NCBI RefSeq assembly: GCF_009827055.1
Contig: NZ_WUMK01000010.1
Span: 186,001-250,000 of the forward strand
Direction of reading: 5' to 3'
DNA: 64,000 bases
From: Shinella kummerowiae
Lineage (GTDB): Bacteria; Pseudomonadota; Alphaproteobacteria; Rhizobiales; Rhizobiaceae
The notes below the pieces were generated by a model. That model searched no databases. It had not been told where the DNA came from and was given only the letters and a program-made list of their open reading frames with translations. Numbering within the stretch: position 1 is the first letter of the stretch; each line of letters opens with the position of its first letter. A program made the translations under genes and the position numbers. Shown piece after piece: positions 1 through 9,040 of the stretch.

Positions 1-2
1 TT

Positions 3-887
3 GTCGTCGCGGCCCCAGGCTTTGCCTCGACCGGCAACATTCTCAATGTGCTGAGAACGGTCGCGATGCTCGGCATCATCGCCTTCGGCATGACCGCGGT
101 CATCATCAGCGGCGAGATCGACCTTTCGGTCGGCGCGGGCGCGGCACTGGCCGGCTGCATCGTCGCCTGGTTCTCGGATAGTTACTCCGGCGCCCTGGGA
201 GAATGGGGGGCGGTGACGGTGGGTTTTGCCGCAGCACTCCTGCTCGGCTTCTCGCTTGGCTATCTCACCGGCCGCTTCCGGCAATGGTTCAATGTGCCGA
301 CCTTCATAACGACGCTCGCGCTCTTTGCGGCTCTGCGCGGCGTCGCCAACCTCATCACCGGCGGCTTCCCGATGTCGTCCTTCCCGCTCGGCTTCGATTT
401 CCTCGGTGGCGGTTATCTCTTCGGCATCCCGTTCCCGGTCTACATCTTCGCCCTCACCTTTGCCGGCATGCATGTCCTGATGAAGTACACCAGCTTCGGT
501 CGCGAGGTTTACGCCGTCGGCGGCAATATGGAGGCCGCGCGGCTTTCCGGCATCGACATCTGGCGGGTCAAGGCGTGGACGCTCGGTCTCACCGGCGCGC
601 TCACGGCCGTCTCAGGTACCCTGATCGCCTCGCAGATCGGAGCAGGAACCGGAACCACCGCGACCGGCATGGAGCTGGACGTGATCGCGGCGGTGATCAT
701 CGGCGGCACCTCGCTCTTCGGCGGCAAGGGGCGCATCTGGGGCACGTTGATCGGCGTCCTGTTCCTCGGCTGCATCTCCAACGGCATGACGCTGATGAAT
801 GTCAGCGAATATTGGCAATACGTGGTGCGCGGCGGGATCATCCTCGGCGCCGTGCTTCTCAACCAGGTTCTCGAACGCGTGCGCTGA
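3..887 (+). CDS. Sugar ABC transporter permease, RbsC type (5' end missing)
   Basis: Membrane permease of a carbohydrate (ribose/xylose/inositol class) ABC importer in the inner membrane. The reading frame is open to the left edge of the window, so the N-terminus is cut off; a GTG at 48 is internal to the family alignment rather than a start. Visible family features are the early segment GEIDLSVG, the FITTLALFAALRG stretch, the conserved GGN-EAARLSGI loop and the C-terminal IIGGTSLFGGKGRIWGT block, which is the classic RbsC signature. About eight hydrophobic segments remain. It is followed after 18 bases by an SDR gene and appears to be the last transport gene of an operon whose ATPase and binding protein lie outside the window. 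Substrate cannot be told; the downstream sugar-acid enzymes suggest a sugar, polyol or inositol. Confidence 0.9.
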   Translation, partial: VVAAPGFASTGNILNVLRTVAMLGIIAFGMTAVIISGEIDLSVGAGAALAGCIVAWFSDSYSGALGEWGAVTVGFAAALLLGFSLGYLTGRFRQWFNVPTFITTLALFAALRGVANLITGGFPMSSFPLGFDFLGGGYLFGIPFPVYIFALTFAGMHVLMKYTSFGREVYAVGGNMEAARLSGIDIWRVKAWTLGLTGALTAVSGTLIASQIGAGTGTTATGMELDVIAAVIIGGTSLFGGKGRIWGTLIGVLFLGCISNGMTLMNVSEYWQYVVRGGIILGAVLLNQVLERVR

Positions 888-905
888 GAAAGCGTGGAGA
901 CAATA

Positions 906-1691
906 ATGGCTGAATTCCAGGGAAAAATCGCACTTGTCACCGGCACGTCCGGCATTGGCCTCGCCTCGGCGACCCGTCTTGCCTCTTCCGGCGCCACTGT
1001 TCTTGCCTGCGGCAACGATCCGTCCGCCAACGCTGCTTTCGACAAGGTTGCCCGTGAATGGGGACTGTCGATGTCGGCGCGTCGCGTCGATGTATCGGTC
1101 GAAGCGGAGGTGGAGGCAGCGGTCCGCGAAGTGGTGCTGCGACATGGCGGCCTCGACATCATCGTCAACGCCGCGGCCGTGCATCCGTTCGGCACCGTCC
1201 TCGATACCAGCGTCGAGACCTGGCATCGTTGCCTTTCGGTGAATGTCGGCTCGATCTACCTGACCGGGCGTTTCGGCATTCCGGAAATGGCAAAGCGCGG
1301 TGGGGGAGCCATCGTAAACATTTCCTCGGTGCAGGGGCATGCCTGCCAGCAGAATGTTGCGGCCTATGTCGCTTCCAAAGGGGCGATCCACGCGCTGACC
1401 CGCGCCATGGCGCTCGATCACGCGGCCGCAAAGGTTCGCGTGAACTCGATCAGTCCCGGCTCGGTGCGCACGCCACTGCTTTCGCTCGCCGCACGCACCT
1501 ATGGCGGGGAGGGGGTTAGCGAGGAGGAGGCGTTCGCCCGCTTCGGCGCGGCTCATCCGATCGGACGCATCGGCGAACCGGAGGAGGTGGCCGAACTCGT
1601 GGCGCATCTCGTCTCGGATCGTGGGGCTTTCATCACCGGCTCGGACTTCCGCATCGACGGTGGTCTGACGGCGGGCATCGGCGTCAAGTAA
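906..1691 (+). CDS. SDR family NAD(P)-dependent oxidoreductase
   Basis: Classical short-chain dehydrogenase of 261 residues. It shows the N-terminal cofactor motif TGTSGIG, the NAA(A) motif in IVNAAAVHPFG, the catalytic Ser in NISSVQG, the YVASKG Tyr/Lys pair and the C-terminal FITGSDFRIDGG end typical of the family. ATG at 906 is preferred over the in-frame GTG at 894 because a GGAG ribosome site lies about 8 bases before it. It sits between a sugar permease gene and a mannonate-dehydratase-like gene, all in one direction with gaps under 20 bases, so oxidation of a polyol or sugar acid imported by the transporter is the likely role. The exact substrate cannot be deduced. Confidence 0.88.
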   Translation: MAEFQGKIALVTGTSGIGLASATRLASSGATVLACGNDPSANAAFDKVAREWGLSMSARRVDVSVEAEVEAAVREVVLRHGGLDIIVNAAAVHPFGTVLDTSVETWHRCLSVNVGSIYLTGRFGIPEMAKRGGGAIVNISSVQGHACQQNVAAYVASKGAIHALTRAMALDHAAAKVRVNSISPGSVRTPLLSLAARTYGGEGVSEEEAFARFGAAHPIGRIGEPEEVAELVAHLVSDRGAFITGSDFRIDGGLTAGIGVK

Positions 1692-1710
1692 TCGAACAGG
1701 AAACGACAAG

Positions 1711-2823
1711 ATGAAGATCGGCCTTGGGCTTTACCGGGAGCAGCTCACCCGCGACAATTTCCAGTTCGCGCTGCAGGCGGGCGCGACACATGTCGTCGCG
1801 CACCTGACGAACTATTTTGCCGGAAAGGACCCTAAGATCGACAGCGGTGACCAGGGTGGCTGGGGCGATTGTTCCAACGATAAGCTCTGGTCCTTCGAGG
1901 AACTATCAGGTTTCGTGCGTGAGGTGCGTGCTGCGGGCCTTGAAGTGGCTGCCATCGAGAATTTCTCGCCGCGGTTCTGGTCCGACGTCCTCCTCGATGG
2001 CCCGGAACGTGGCCGGCAGATCGAAGGCCTGAAGCAACTGATCCGCGATGCCGGCCGTGCGGGTATTCCCTGTATCGGCTATAATTTTTCGCTTGCCGGC
2101 GTCTATGGCTGGACACGCGGCCCCTATGCACGCGGCGGCGCAGAATCCGTCGGTTTCGGCGTTCCAGGCAGCGTGCCGCCCAGCCCCGATGCGCCGATCC
2201 CCGACGGCATGATCTGGAACATGCGCTACCGCCAGGGCATTGCCGGCGCGTCGGCCGTATCGGTCAGTTCGGCGGAACTATGGGATCGCCTCGCCCACTT
2301 CCTGAAGGAGGTGGTGCCAATCGCGGAGGAGGCGGGCGTCGTGCTGGGCGCTCACCCGGACGACCCGCCGGCGGAGGAGCTGCGCGGGACGGCACGACTG
2401 GTCAACCGGCCGGAAAAATACGACCGGCTGATGGGGATCGTCGATTCGCCATCGAACGGCCTCGAGCTCTGCCTCGGCTCGCTGCAGGAAATGCCTGGTG
2501 GCGATATCTACGATCACGTCCGTCGCTTCGCACGCTCCGGCCGCATCGGCTACATCCATTTCCGCAATGTGCGTGGAAAGATGCCGTACTATGTCGAAAC
2601 CTTTGTCGACGAGGGCGATATCGACATGGCCGAGATCGTCCGCATCCTGCGTGATGAAAACTATCAGGGCGTGATGATCCCCGATCATACGCCGGCCATG
2701 ACCTGTAGCGCCTCCTGGCACGCGGGCAAGGCATTTGCGCTCGGCTACATGCGCGCGCTCGTGCAGAACGCCGCGGCACTTGGTCCGGCGCGGTCGATCC
2801 CGGCCAGCATGGCGGCGGAATAG
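1711..2823 (+). CDS. Mannonate dehydratase-family (UxuA-like) TIM-barrel protein
   Basis: Protein of 370 residues resembling mannonate dehydratase, the enzyme that converts D-mannonate to 2-keto-3-deoxygluconate. Visible family hallmarks are the start MKIGLGLYREQLT, a metal-site motif AHPDDPP in the middle, GLELCLGSLQEM, the strand IGYIHFRNVRG, a DEGDIDM segment and PDHTP near the end. The FxExxH signature of the E. coli enzyme is altered here to FVDEGDIDM, so it belongs to a divergent subgroup and may act on a different aldonate. The neighbours (lactonase, mutarotase-like protein, 2-keto-3-deoxy-acid-type SDR) fit a route of sugar to lactone to aldonate to 2-keto-3-deoxy-acid. Function by family is fairly firm; the substrate is inferred. 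Confidence 0.78.
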   Translation: MKIGLGLYREQLTRDNFQFALQAGATHVVAHLTNYFAGKDPKIDSGDQGGWGDCSNDKLWSFEELSGFVREVRAAGLEVAAIENFSPRFWSDVLLDGPERGRQIEGLKQLIRDAGRAGIPCIGYNFSLAGVYGWTRGPYARGGAESVGFGVPGSVPPSPDAPIPDGMIWNMRYRQGIAGASAVSVSSAELWDRLAHFLKEVVPIAEEAGVVLGAHPDDPPAEELRGTARLVNRPEKYDRLMGIVDSPSNGLELCLGSLQEMPGGDIYDHVRRFARSGRIGYIHFRNVRGKMPYYVETFVDEGDIDMAEIVRILRDENYQGVMIPDHTPAMTCSASWHAGKAFALGYMRALVQNAAALGPARSIPASMAAE

Positions 2824-2833
2824 GAGGTCACCC

Positions 2834-3730
2834 ATGGTGCGCACGATCATCTGTGCCGCTCCTGTCGGTGACCGCTGCGGCGAAGGCGCGGTCTGGTCGG
2901 CGGCAGAGGCGGCCCTCTACTGGACCGACATCAACCGCTTTCTCGTGCATCGTTACGACGAGGCGTCGCAGGCGGTGCGGACCTGGTTTTTCGAGGAGCC
3001 CGTCGTTGCCGTCGCGCTCACGCAGGAGGCCGGCTGCCTGCTGGTCGCCCTCGGCTCCAAATTGATCTGGTGGTGGCCGGAAACGGACCGGCGGGAGGAT
3101 CACGGCTTCATGCTTCCTGGCGCGCCGCGGGTTCGCCTCAACGATGGCCGGGCCGATCCTGCCGGCAACTTCTGGGTCGGCTCGATGAAAAACAACGTCC
3201 TGCCGAACGGCGAGCTCGGCGAGGTCGGTCCTGGGGAGGGTAAGCTCTACCGAATCGCGCCCGATGGCGCCGTCACCGTCTGGCGGGAGGGACTCGGCAT
3301 CTCCAACACGCTGTGCTGGAGCTCGGATGGCCGCACGTTCTATTTCGGCGACACGCTCGCAAACGCGATCTATGCTTTTGACTACGATGGGGCAAAAGGC
3401 GCGATCTCCGGGGAGCGGCTTTTCTTCGGCGGCTTCGATCGCGGCGCGCCGGATGGGTCGGCCATCGACAGCGAGGGCTTCGTCTGGAACTGCCGCTTCG
3501 GTGGGAGCTGCCTCGTCCGCATCGCGCCCGATGGCGGCCTTGCCGAGGTGATCGAGATGCCCGTCACCAACATCACCACCTGCACCTTCGGCGGCGGCGA
3601 CCTGAAGACGCTCTACATCACAACGGCAAGTGCTCTTGCCGGACCGGGCGAGCGCCTTGCCGGCAGCCTCTATGCCATGCGTGTCGAGGTCGCGGGCCTG
3701 CCTGAAAACCGGTATGGGGCGGCGCGATGA
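2834..3730 (+). CDS. SMP-30/gluconolactonase/LRE family lactonase
   Basis: Six-bladed beta-propeller lactonase of 298 residues that would hydrolyse a sugar lactone to the aldonic acid in the cytoplasm. The divalent-metal and substrate residues of the SMP-30 family can be placed: Glu17 in GEGAVW, Asn103 in RLNDGR, Asn158 in GISNTL and Asp207 in GAPDGS. The ATG is chosen because a TAGGAGGTC ribosome site precedes it by about 7 bases, and it starts just after the stop of the preceding gene. The stop overlaps the next start as ATGA, so the two are translationally coupled. Lactonases of this family commonly follow Gfo/Idh or SDR sugar dehydrogenases, which fits this operon. Confidence 0.88.
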   Translation: MVRTIICAAPVGDRCGEGAVWSAAEAALYWTDINRFLVHRYDEASQAVRTWFFEEPVVAVALTQEAGCLLVALGSKLIWWWPETDRREDHGFMLPGAPRVRLNDGRADPAGNFWVGSMKNNVLPNGELGEVGPGEGKLYRIAPDGAVTVWREGLGISNTLCWSSDGRTFYFGDTLANAIYAFDYDGAKGAISGERLFFGGFDRGAPDGSAIDSEGFVWNCRFGGSCLVRIAPDGGLAEVIEMPVTNITTCTFGGGDLKTLYITTASALAGPGERLAGSLYAMRVEVAGLPENRYGAAR

Positions 3731-4749
3731 GCGTCGCGACCGAATACAGAGCACTTGCTTGGGCACATGGCTGCCTTTCGGTGCAATCTCTCGGGGGCAT
3801 GCTCGGCCCGGTTCTCTTCCTGCTGCCCGACGGACGCCAGGTGAGCCCTTTGCATGTCGCGCCCTGGGGTCGCGACCCTCAGCGCGAGGCATTGCCTGAA
3901 ATCCTGCAGGAGTTGCGCGGTGAATGGCCCTGCGTGCCCTTCGGCAGCGATGCGGTGCGAGCGCTTCCTGATGGATGGTCCTCGACGGGCGAGAGTTTCG
4001 ACGGTGCCGGCGTACCGCACGGTCATGGTTCCAATGTCCACTGGGAGTGGGGTGCTTGCGATGACCGCCGGATCAGCCTGAACTGCCACTATCCCGAAAG
4101 CCATCCGATCCGCCAGCTGCGCCGTCACATCGTCCCGGATCCGACGGCGCCGGCTGTGGACATCGTGCTGGAAATCGGGGCACGCCGCGCATGCCGCCTT
4201 CCCATCGGCCTGCATCCGACGTTCCGGTTGCCGCCGCGGGCGGGCGCCGTTCTCATCGAGCCGGGTTTCTACGACCGGGTAAGTAGTTTTCCTGGTGACG
4301 TCGAGCCGGGCGCGGCGCTTTTTGTGCCGGACCGGTATTGGCCTTCGTTGCAGAGCGTGGAGACCCGAAGCGGCGCGACGTTGGACGCGGCACAGGTGCC
4401 GCTGGCGGCTGACGCCGAGGATCTGCTGCAACTCGTCGGTATCGATGGCAGTCTTGCGCTCTACTATCGCGACGAGGGGTTTCGTGCGCGGCTTACCTGG
4501 CAGAAGGAGCATTTTCCAAGCCTCCTGCTCTGGTACAGCAATCGCGGGCGAAAGGCCTATCCCTGGGACGGGCGGCATGTGGCGCTCGGCGTCGAGCCCA
4601 TCGCGTCGGCCTTCGATCTGGGACCCGCGGTTTCCACGGCCGACAATCCCGTTGCGCAGGCAGGCACTCCGACATGGATGGCCTTCGAGCCGGACAGGGT
4701 TTTCACCACCCGTTACCGGCTTTCCGTAGAGGCGGTCCGGATGGCGTGA
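3727..4749 (+). CDS. Galactose mutarotase-like superfamily protein
   Basis: Protein of 340 residues with the look of an aldose-1-epimerase/mutarotase beta-sandwich: the N-terminal PLHVAPWG segment, HGHGSNVHWEW, an internal IGLHPTFRLP motif and the late segment FPSLLLWYSNRGRKAYPWDGRHVALGVEP, in which the EP pair corresponds to the catalytic Glu region of mutarotases. Related proteins are usually annotated only as hypothetical or aldose epimerase family. The four-base overlap with the lactonase gene suggests coupled expression, and a role in interconverting anomers of the substrate before or after oxidation is reasonable. It could also be a non-catalytic sugar binder. Confidence 0.65.
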   Translation: MSVATEYRALAWAHGCLSVQSLGGMLGPVLFLLPDGRQVSPLHVAPWGRDPQREALPEILQELRGEWPCVPFGSDAVRALPDGWSSTGESFDGAGVPHGHGSNVHWEWGACDDRRISLNCHYPESHPIRQLRRHIVPDPTAPAVDIVLEIGARRACRLPIGLHPTFRLPPRAGAVLIEPGFYDRVSSFPGDVEPGAALFVPDRYWPSLQSVETRSGATLDAAQVPLAADAEDLLQLVGIDGSLALYYRDEGFRARLTWQKEHFPSLLLWYSNRGRKAYPWDGRHVALGVEPIASAFDLGPAVSTADNPVAQAGTPTWMAFEPDRVFTTRYRLSVEAVRMA

Positions 4750-4799
4750 GCCGCCGGTACCGGAGCCTTCCCGTTTCACATTCATCACAGGGTATGATC

Positions 4800-5549
4800 A
4801 TGAACACAATGACAGGACGACTGGCCGGACGCGTGGCCGTGGTCACCGCAGCCGGCCAGGGCATCGGCCGTGCCATCGCCGAGCGGCTGGCAATGGAGGG
4901 GGCCGAGGTACACGCCAGTGATATCAATCCCGACCTGCTGGCGACGCTCGAGGGCGCTGCGACCGTGCCGCTGGACGCGACCGATACGACGGCGGTGGCC
5001 GCCTATTTTTCAACATTCACGCGGGTCGATATCCTGGTGCACGCGGTTGGCTACGTCCACCAGGGCACTATCGAGGAGTGTGGGCCTGCAGACTGGCGGC
5101 GATCGGTGAACATCACGCTCGACAGCGCCTACAACGTGATCGCCGGAGCAATTCCGAAGATGAAGGCCAACGGTGGCAGCATCATCACAATCGGCTCGGT
5201 CGCCTCCTCGATCAAGGGTTTCCCGCGTCGTGCGGCCTATGGCGCAGCGAAGGGTGGTGTCATCGGCCTCACCAAGGCGGTCGCCGCCGATTATGTTTCC
5301 CTCGGCATTCGCTGCAATTCGGTCTGCCCGGGGACGGTCGCCTCGCCGTCGCTGGAAGAGCGCATCGGTGCGCTTTCCGAAACGCTCGGCAGCAAGGAGG
5401 AGGCCTACCGCGCGTTCATCAGTCGCCAGCCAGCAGGCCGTTTCGGGACCGTGCAGGAGATTGCCGCCATCTGCGCCTTCCTCGCATCGGACGAGGCAGC
5501 CTTCATCACAGGGCAGGCGATCAACATCGACGGCGGCATAACAATCTAG
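4800..5549 (+). CDS. SDR family dehydrogenase, 2-keto-3-deoxy-L-fuconate dehydrogenase/DHRS6-like
   Basis: Short-chain dehydrogenase of 249 residues with TAAGQGIGR cofactor loop, HAVGYVHQG, catalytic Ser in ITIGSVASS, YGAAKGG and a C-terminal FITGQAINIDGG. The stretch CPGTVASPSLEERI followed by QPAGRFG is characteristic of the DHRS6 group, whose bacterial members include 2-keto-3-deoxy-L-fuconate dehydrogenase. That matches an upstream lactonase and aldonate dehydratase, and suggests this enzyme oxidises the 2-keto-3-deoxy acid. Start at 4800 is chosen because an AGGG site lies 7 bases upstream; ATGs at 4794 and 4809 are alternatives. It is the last gene of the run and converges on the opposite-strand epimerase gene. 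Confidence 0.82.
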   Translation: MNTMTGRLAGRVAVVTAAGQGIGRAIAERLAMEGAEVHASDINPDLLATLEGAATVPLDATDTTAVAAYFSTFTRVDILVHAVGYVHQGTIEECGPADWRRSVNITLDSAYNVIAGAIPKMKANGGSIITIGSVASSIKGFPRRAAYGAAKGGVIGLTKAVAADYVSLGIRCNSVCPGTVASPSLEERIGALSETLGSKEEAYRAFISRQPAGRFGTVQEIAAICAFLASDEAAFITGQAINIDGGITI

Positions 5550-5628
5550 TTCCGTTTGCGGGCGGCCAAGATGGCAGATGTGCGGAGGAAGCTGTTGTTT
5601 CCGGCGCGCGGTTTTCGGTAGCATGCCG

Positions 5629-6588
5629 TCAAATCGCCTGTAGTCTGAAATCGCTTGCCGCGATCGGCATGACCGTCTTCAGGAGTGTGACCGACTTTTC
5701 CAGTCCTTCGAGGCTGTTGAGCAGCACGTCTTCGTGTTCGATCGAGAGCCAGCTGTCATAACCGGCCATCCTCAAACGATAACAGAACTGCCGCCACCAG
5801 GTTTCGCCATGGCCAAAGCCGAGCGTGACATAGGACCAGCTTCGGGCGGGAATGTTCATCAGCGAGCCATTTTCCAGGAGCGAGGTCGTCGCCTGAACGG
5901 GCGCATTCAGCATCGTGTCCTTGGCGTGCACATGAAATATCGCATCGCCGAGCGCCTCGGCCGCCACCAGCGGATCAGCGCCCATCCAGAAGAGGTGCGA
6001 GGGGTCGAGGTTGGCGCCAATGACAGGACCGACGGCAGAACGTAGCTTCAGCAGCGAGGGGACGTTGTAGACGCATTGATTGCCGTGCAGCTCAAGCGCG
6101 ATGCGCTCCACGCCGCATTCTTTTGCGAGTGCGGCGATCTCCGTCCAGAACGGCAGGAGTTTTTCTTCCCACTGGTAACGCAGAATTTCCTGCGTTTCTG
6201 GCGGCCAGGACGAGACGACCCAGTTGGGCATGAGGTCATCCGCGCGCCCGGCCGGCAGGCCGGACATGGTGCAGACGGTCTTTATGCCCAGGTCTCCGGC
6301 AAGACGGATCGTGTCCCTGAGGCATTCGCCTTGCTCAGGCTGGGTCGGGTGCAGCGGATTGCCGTTGGCGTTGAGCGCGATGATCTCCAGGCCACGATCT
6401 TCAAAGGCCCTGGTGAAGTTCCGGCGCGCATCGGCGCTGCGCTTCATCGCTTGAAGGTCGAAATGCGGGGCCGTGGACCAGCCGCCCGTATTCACTTCGA
6501 CGCCTGAAACGCCGAGCCGCGCGGCACTGTCGAGAAGCGTGTCGAAAGACAGGCTGCCCAGGCTGTCGGAAACGAAACCGAGTTTCAT
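5629..6588 (-). CDS. Sugar phosphate isomerase/epimerase family TIM-barrel protein
   Basis: Xylose-isomerase-like/AP-endonuclease-2 fold protein of 319 residues. Metal ligands typical of the family are visible in order: Glu in ALELHGNQ, Asp and His in NLDPSHLFW, His in IFHVHAKDT and Glu in LSIEHEDVL. Family members include inosose dehydratases, tagatose and psicose epimerases and inosose isomerases, so sugar or inosose epimerisation is likely but the substrate is not determinable. The ATG is placed where the alignment begins (MKLGFVSDSLGSL). It lies 10 bases downstream of a Gfo/Idh gene on the same strand, a pairing commonly seen for polyol and inositol breakdown. Confidence 0.8.
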   Translation of the reverse strand: MKLGFVSDSLGSLSFDTLLDSAARLGVSGVEVNTGGWSTAPHFDLQAMKRSADARRNFTRAFEDRGLEIIALNANGNPLHPTQPEQGECLRDTIRLAGDLGIKTVCTMSGLPAGRADDLMPNWVVSSWPPETQEILRYQWEEKLLPFWTEIAALAKECGVERIALELHGNQCVYNVPSLLKLRSAVGPVIGANLDPSHLFWMGADPLVAAEALGDAIFHVHAKDTMLNAPVQATTSLLENGSLMNIPARSWSYVTLGFGHGETWWRQFCYRLRMAGYDSWLSIEHEDVLLNSLEGLEKSVTLLKTVMPIAASDFRLQAI

Positions 6589-6598
6589 TGCAGATTTC

Positions 6599-7612
6599 CT
6601 ATCGTGTTTTGTAAAGGGAGGGCTTGGCCATCGTGTCGAGGTTGACGCGCCTGCCCGTTCGCAGCGCCTCGACACCAGCTTCGGCGACGAGGGTGGCGCA
6701 GTAGCCGTCCCAGCTGTCGGAGGCGATCGTGGAGAACCTGCCGGTCCGAACGAAATTCACAAAGGCCTTGTTCTGCAGGCGGTAGGCTTCCGCAAAGCGT
6801 GGCCGCCAGTCGGATGGATAGCGTTCGTACGCCATGAGATGGCCGTTGCTGCGCGTGTGGACCGGCGCATTGAGCTGGATCGATCCCTTCTCCCCCACCA
6901 GTTCGCCGCGCACGTCATAGCCATAGGCAGCGTTGTTGTTGACCTCGATGTTGACGAGCTGGCCCCGGTCGGTTTCGAGAACCATGAAAACCGGAGCGCC
7001 GGTTTTCGCCGCATCGACACCGGCGGGCTGAAAGACAGATATCGCGGTGTAGTCGGCGTCGAGCATGAAGCGGGAGACATCGAATTCGTGCGGTGCCGAG
7101 TTGGTGATTGCCATCTGGCCGGTGAAATTCGCCGGGGCTTCGACATTGCGGTGGGTGTTGTGCATCATGATCGCCCGGCCGAGCGAGCCGTCTGTCAGCG
7201 CGGCCTTCATTTCCCGATAGGATGGGTCGAAGCGGCGCATGAAGCCGAGCTGAACGAACCGGCGGCCATGCGCGACCTCTGCGTCGATGACCGCGCGGCA
7301 TTCGCCGGCATTCTGCGACAGGGGTTTTTCGCAAAGCACCGGCTTCTCCACCGCGATTGCGGCAAGCGACAGGGGCGCGTGGGTTTCGTCAGGACTGGCG
7401 ATGATCACCGCGTCGATGTCGCCGCGCCGGATCGTCTGGAATGGATCGGTGGAAATGTCGGCCGCGCCGCAATCCTCCGCAATTGTGCGGGCCCGTGCTT
7501 CGGACGCATCGCAGACGACTTGCAGCACGGCTCCGGGCAAATCTTCCGAAACAATACGGGCGTGGTCGGCACCCATGATGCCCGCACCGATGATTGCAAT
7601 TCTGACAGACAT
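6599..7612 (-). CDS. Gfo/Idh/MocA family oxidoreductase, inositol 2-dehydrogenase-like
   Basis: NAD(P)-dependent dehydrogenase of 337 residues. The Rossmann motif IIGAGIMGADHA is at the N-terminus, the catalytic-lysine motif CEKPL follows at about residue 95, and the segment GFMRRFDPSY plus NSAPHEFDVSRFML is shared with the inositol 2-dehydrogenase (IolG/Idh) branch. It would oxidise an inositol or related polyol to an inosose. Transcribed with the TIM-barrel gene after it and divergently from a LacI regulator, which is the likely controller of the pair. A second IolG-type gene at 28074-29075 is closer to the characterised rhizobial enzyme, so this one may act on a different isomer. Confidence 0.85.
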   Translation of the reverse strand: MSVRIAIIGAGIMGADHARIVSEDLPGAVLQVVCDASEARARTIAEDCGAADISTDPFQTIRRGDIDAVIIASPDETHAPLSLAAIAVEKPVLCEKPLSQNAGECRAVIDAEVAHGRRFVQLGFMRRFDPSYREMKAALTDGSLGRAIMMHNTHRNVEAPANFTGQMAITNSAPHEFDVSRFMLDADYTAISVFQPAGVDAAKTGAPVFMVLETDRGQLVNIEVNNNAAYGYDVRGELVGEKGSIQLNAPVHTRSNGHLMAYERYPSDWRPRFAEAYRLQNKAFVNFVRTGRFSTIASDSWDGYCATLVAEAGVEALRTGRRVNLDTMAKPSLYKTR

Positions 7613-7914
7613 TCCATGTTCCTTGTTTTCGAAGACGATGCCTGCGACCTTGATGCAAGTCTGGACTGGGGGTGAGCGCCCGGCGAAGGTCGCACCGTCT
7701 CGCCCCGTCGATCGCCATGCTCTTCCTCAGCTTGGCGGTTGGATTATCGAGATTGAAATGCCATCATTCAACGAGCGTGGCGGGCATTTTCCGATGTGTT
7801 TTCCATCAACAATTTCACGTCGTGGCAATTCACGGTAAACGCTTCAGCGGCTAGATATTCGGCACGCGGCCGGTCGGCCCCATGATTTGAATCGCATCAG
7901 AAAGTGAGGGGAAA
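7613..7914. promoter_or_regulatory. Divergent intergenic region upstream of the Gfo/Idh and LacI genes
   Basis: About 300 bases without a gene between divergent starts, so both promoters must lie here. A GTAAACGCTTCA element at 7835-7846 resembles the AA-CG-TT core of LacI-family operators, with an imperfect match between arms, and sits about 70 bases before the LacI start. It is a candidate autoregulatory site only. No clear -35/-10 pair was found. Confidence 0.35.
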
Positions 7915-8940
7915 ATGCCAAAACCCGCGAAGCCCGGAACCTGGAAAGGGCCGTCGGTCCACGAGATCGCCAGGATTGCCGCGGTCGGCTCCGCGACGGT
8001 TGACCGGGTGCTCAACAACCGCAACGGCGTGCGGGAAAAGACCCGGGCACGGGTTCTCGCGGCACTGGAAAAACTACGCCATGAGAGTGCGGGCAGCGAC
8101 GTCCCCGTCCTCATTCGCCTGTTCTGTGAATCGGGCGAAACCTTCAATGCGGCCATGGCGGCGGCGGTGTCGGAAGTGAACCGCACGCAGGCCGGGATTG
8201 AGATACAAGGGGTGTACGTCACGACGAGCGACGCCGAGCCTCTCGCTTTTGCACGGCGGGTCGAACAGGAAGGCGGCGAGGCCGATGGGGTGGTCGTCAT
8301 CGCCCGCGAGCACCCCGCGACCAACCGGGCAATTCGAAAGCTTCGCACGCTTGGCCGGCCGGTAATCTGCCTCACGACGGATCTGCCGAGTTCACGAAGA
8401 AGCATCTATGTCGGGAACGACCAGTATGCCGCCGGAAGTGTTGCTGCATTGCTCATCGGCAATGCCTTGCCGAAGGTCAGCAACAGCATTCTGATCGTCA
8501 TGAGCGTGCCGTTTCGTTGCCAGCAGGAGCGCGAGATGGGGTTTCGGCGTGTGCTGCGGTCCGATTTCCCCTATCTGAAGATCGAGGAGCGCGTGATGTC
8601 GGACGACAGGCCGGAGAGCACATGTGAGCAATTGACGCGATATTTCGAGGCGAATGGGCATCCTGCCGCGATCTACAATGTCGCTGGCGCCAATCGCGGT
8701 ATTGCAAGGGCGCTGGAGGCTGTTGGCAAGGTCAGGGAAACCGTGTTTGTCGGGCATGAATTATCAAACCATTCCCGCGCGCTGCTGGAGGCCGGGGTCA
8801 TGGACTATGTCATCTCGCATGATTTCGTGGCTGAACTCACGTCGGCGGCACGATGGATCAAGAGCAATCTGGATGGCGTGACCAGTGAACCAGGCTACTC
8901 ACAGGTTCTCGTTCATACGCGGTACAATTGCGGCCTCTAG
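7915..8940 (+). CDS. LacI family transcriptional regulator
   Basis: DNA-binding repressor of 341 residues. The helix-turn-helix is seen at about residues 13-40 (VHEIARIAAVGSATVDRVLNNR) followed by the hinge, then a periplasmic-binding-protein-like effector domain with the RSIYVGNDQYAAG segment typical of sugar-responsive LacI proteins. The start is set by a GAGGGG ribosome site about 8 bases upstream. It is divergent from the epimerase and Gfo/Idh pair and precedes the first ABC import operon by almost 500 bases, so it could control either or both. Its effector is probably the imported polyol or an intermediate. Confidence 0.9.
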   Translation: MPKPAKPGTWKGPSVHEIARIAAVGSATVDRVLNNRNGVREKTRARVLAALEKLRHESAGSDVPVLIRLFCESGETFNAAMAAAVSEVNRTQAGIEIQGVYVTTSDAEPLAFARRVEQEGGEADGVVVIAREHPATNRAIRKLRTLGRPVICLTTDLPSSRRSIYVGNDQYAAGSVAALLIGNALPKVSNSILIVMSVPFRCQQEREMGFRRVLRSDFPYLKIEERVMSDDRPESTCEQLTRYFEANGHPAAIYNVAGANRGIARALEAVGKVRETVFVGHELSNHSRALLEAGVMDYVISHDFVAELTSAARWIKSNLDGVTSEPGYSQVLVHTRYNCGL

Positions 8941-9040
8941 GGCGCGCTTACTTCTCTTCTGACCTCAGAAGCTTGCGGGTCGTTGCAAGGGCGCTCCACT
9001 TGGCCTTGATGGCGTGTTTGCCTCAAAAGCCTCGCAGCGA

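Noticed and set aside
203-913. Long open frames overlapping the permease and nearly every other gene on both strands
   Set aside because: High-GC codon structure creates long shadow frames; they are Arg/Pro/Ser-rich, lack family motifs and overlap well-supported genes.
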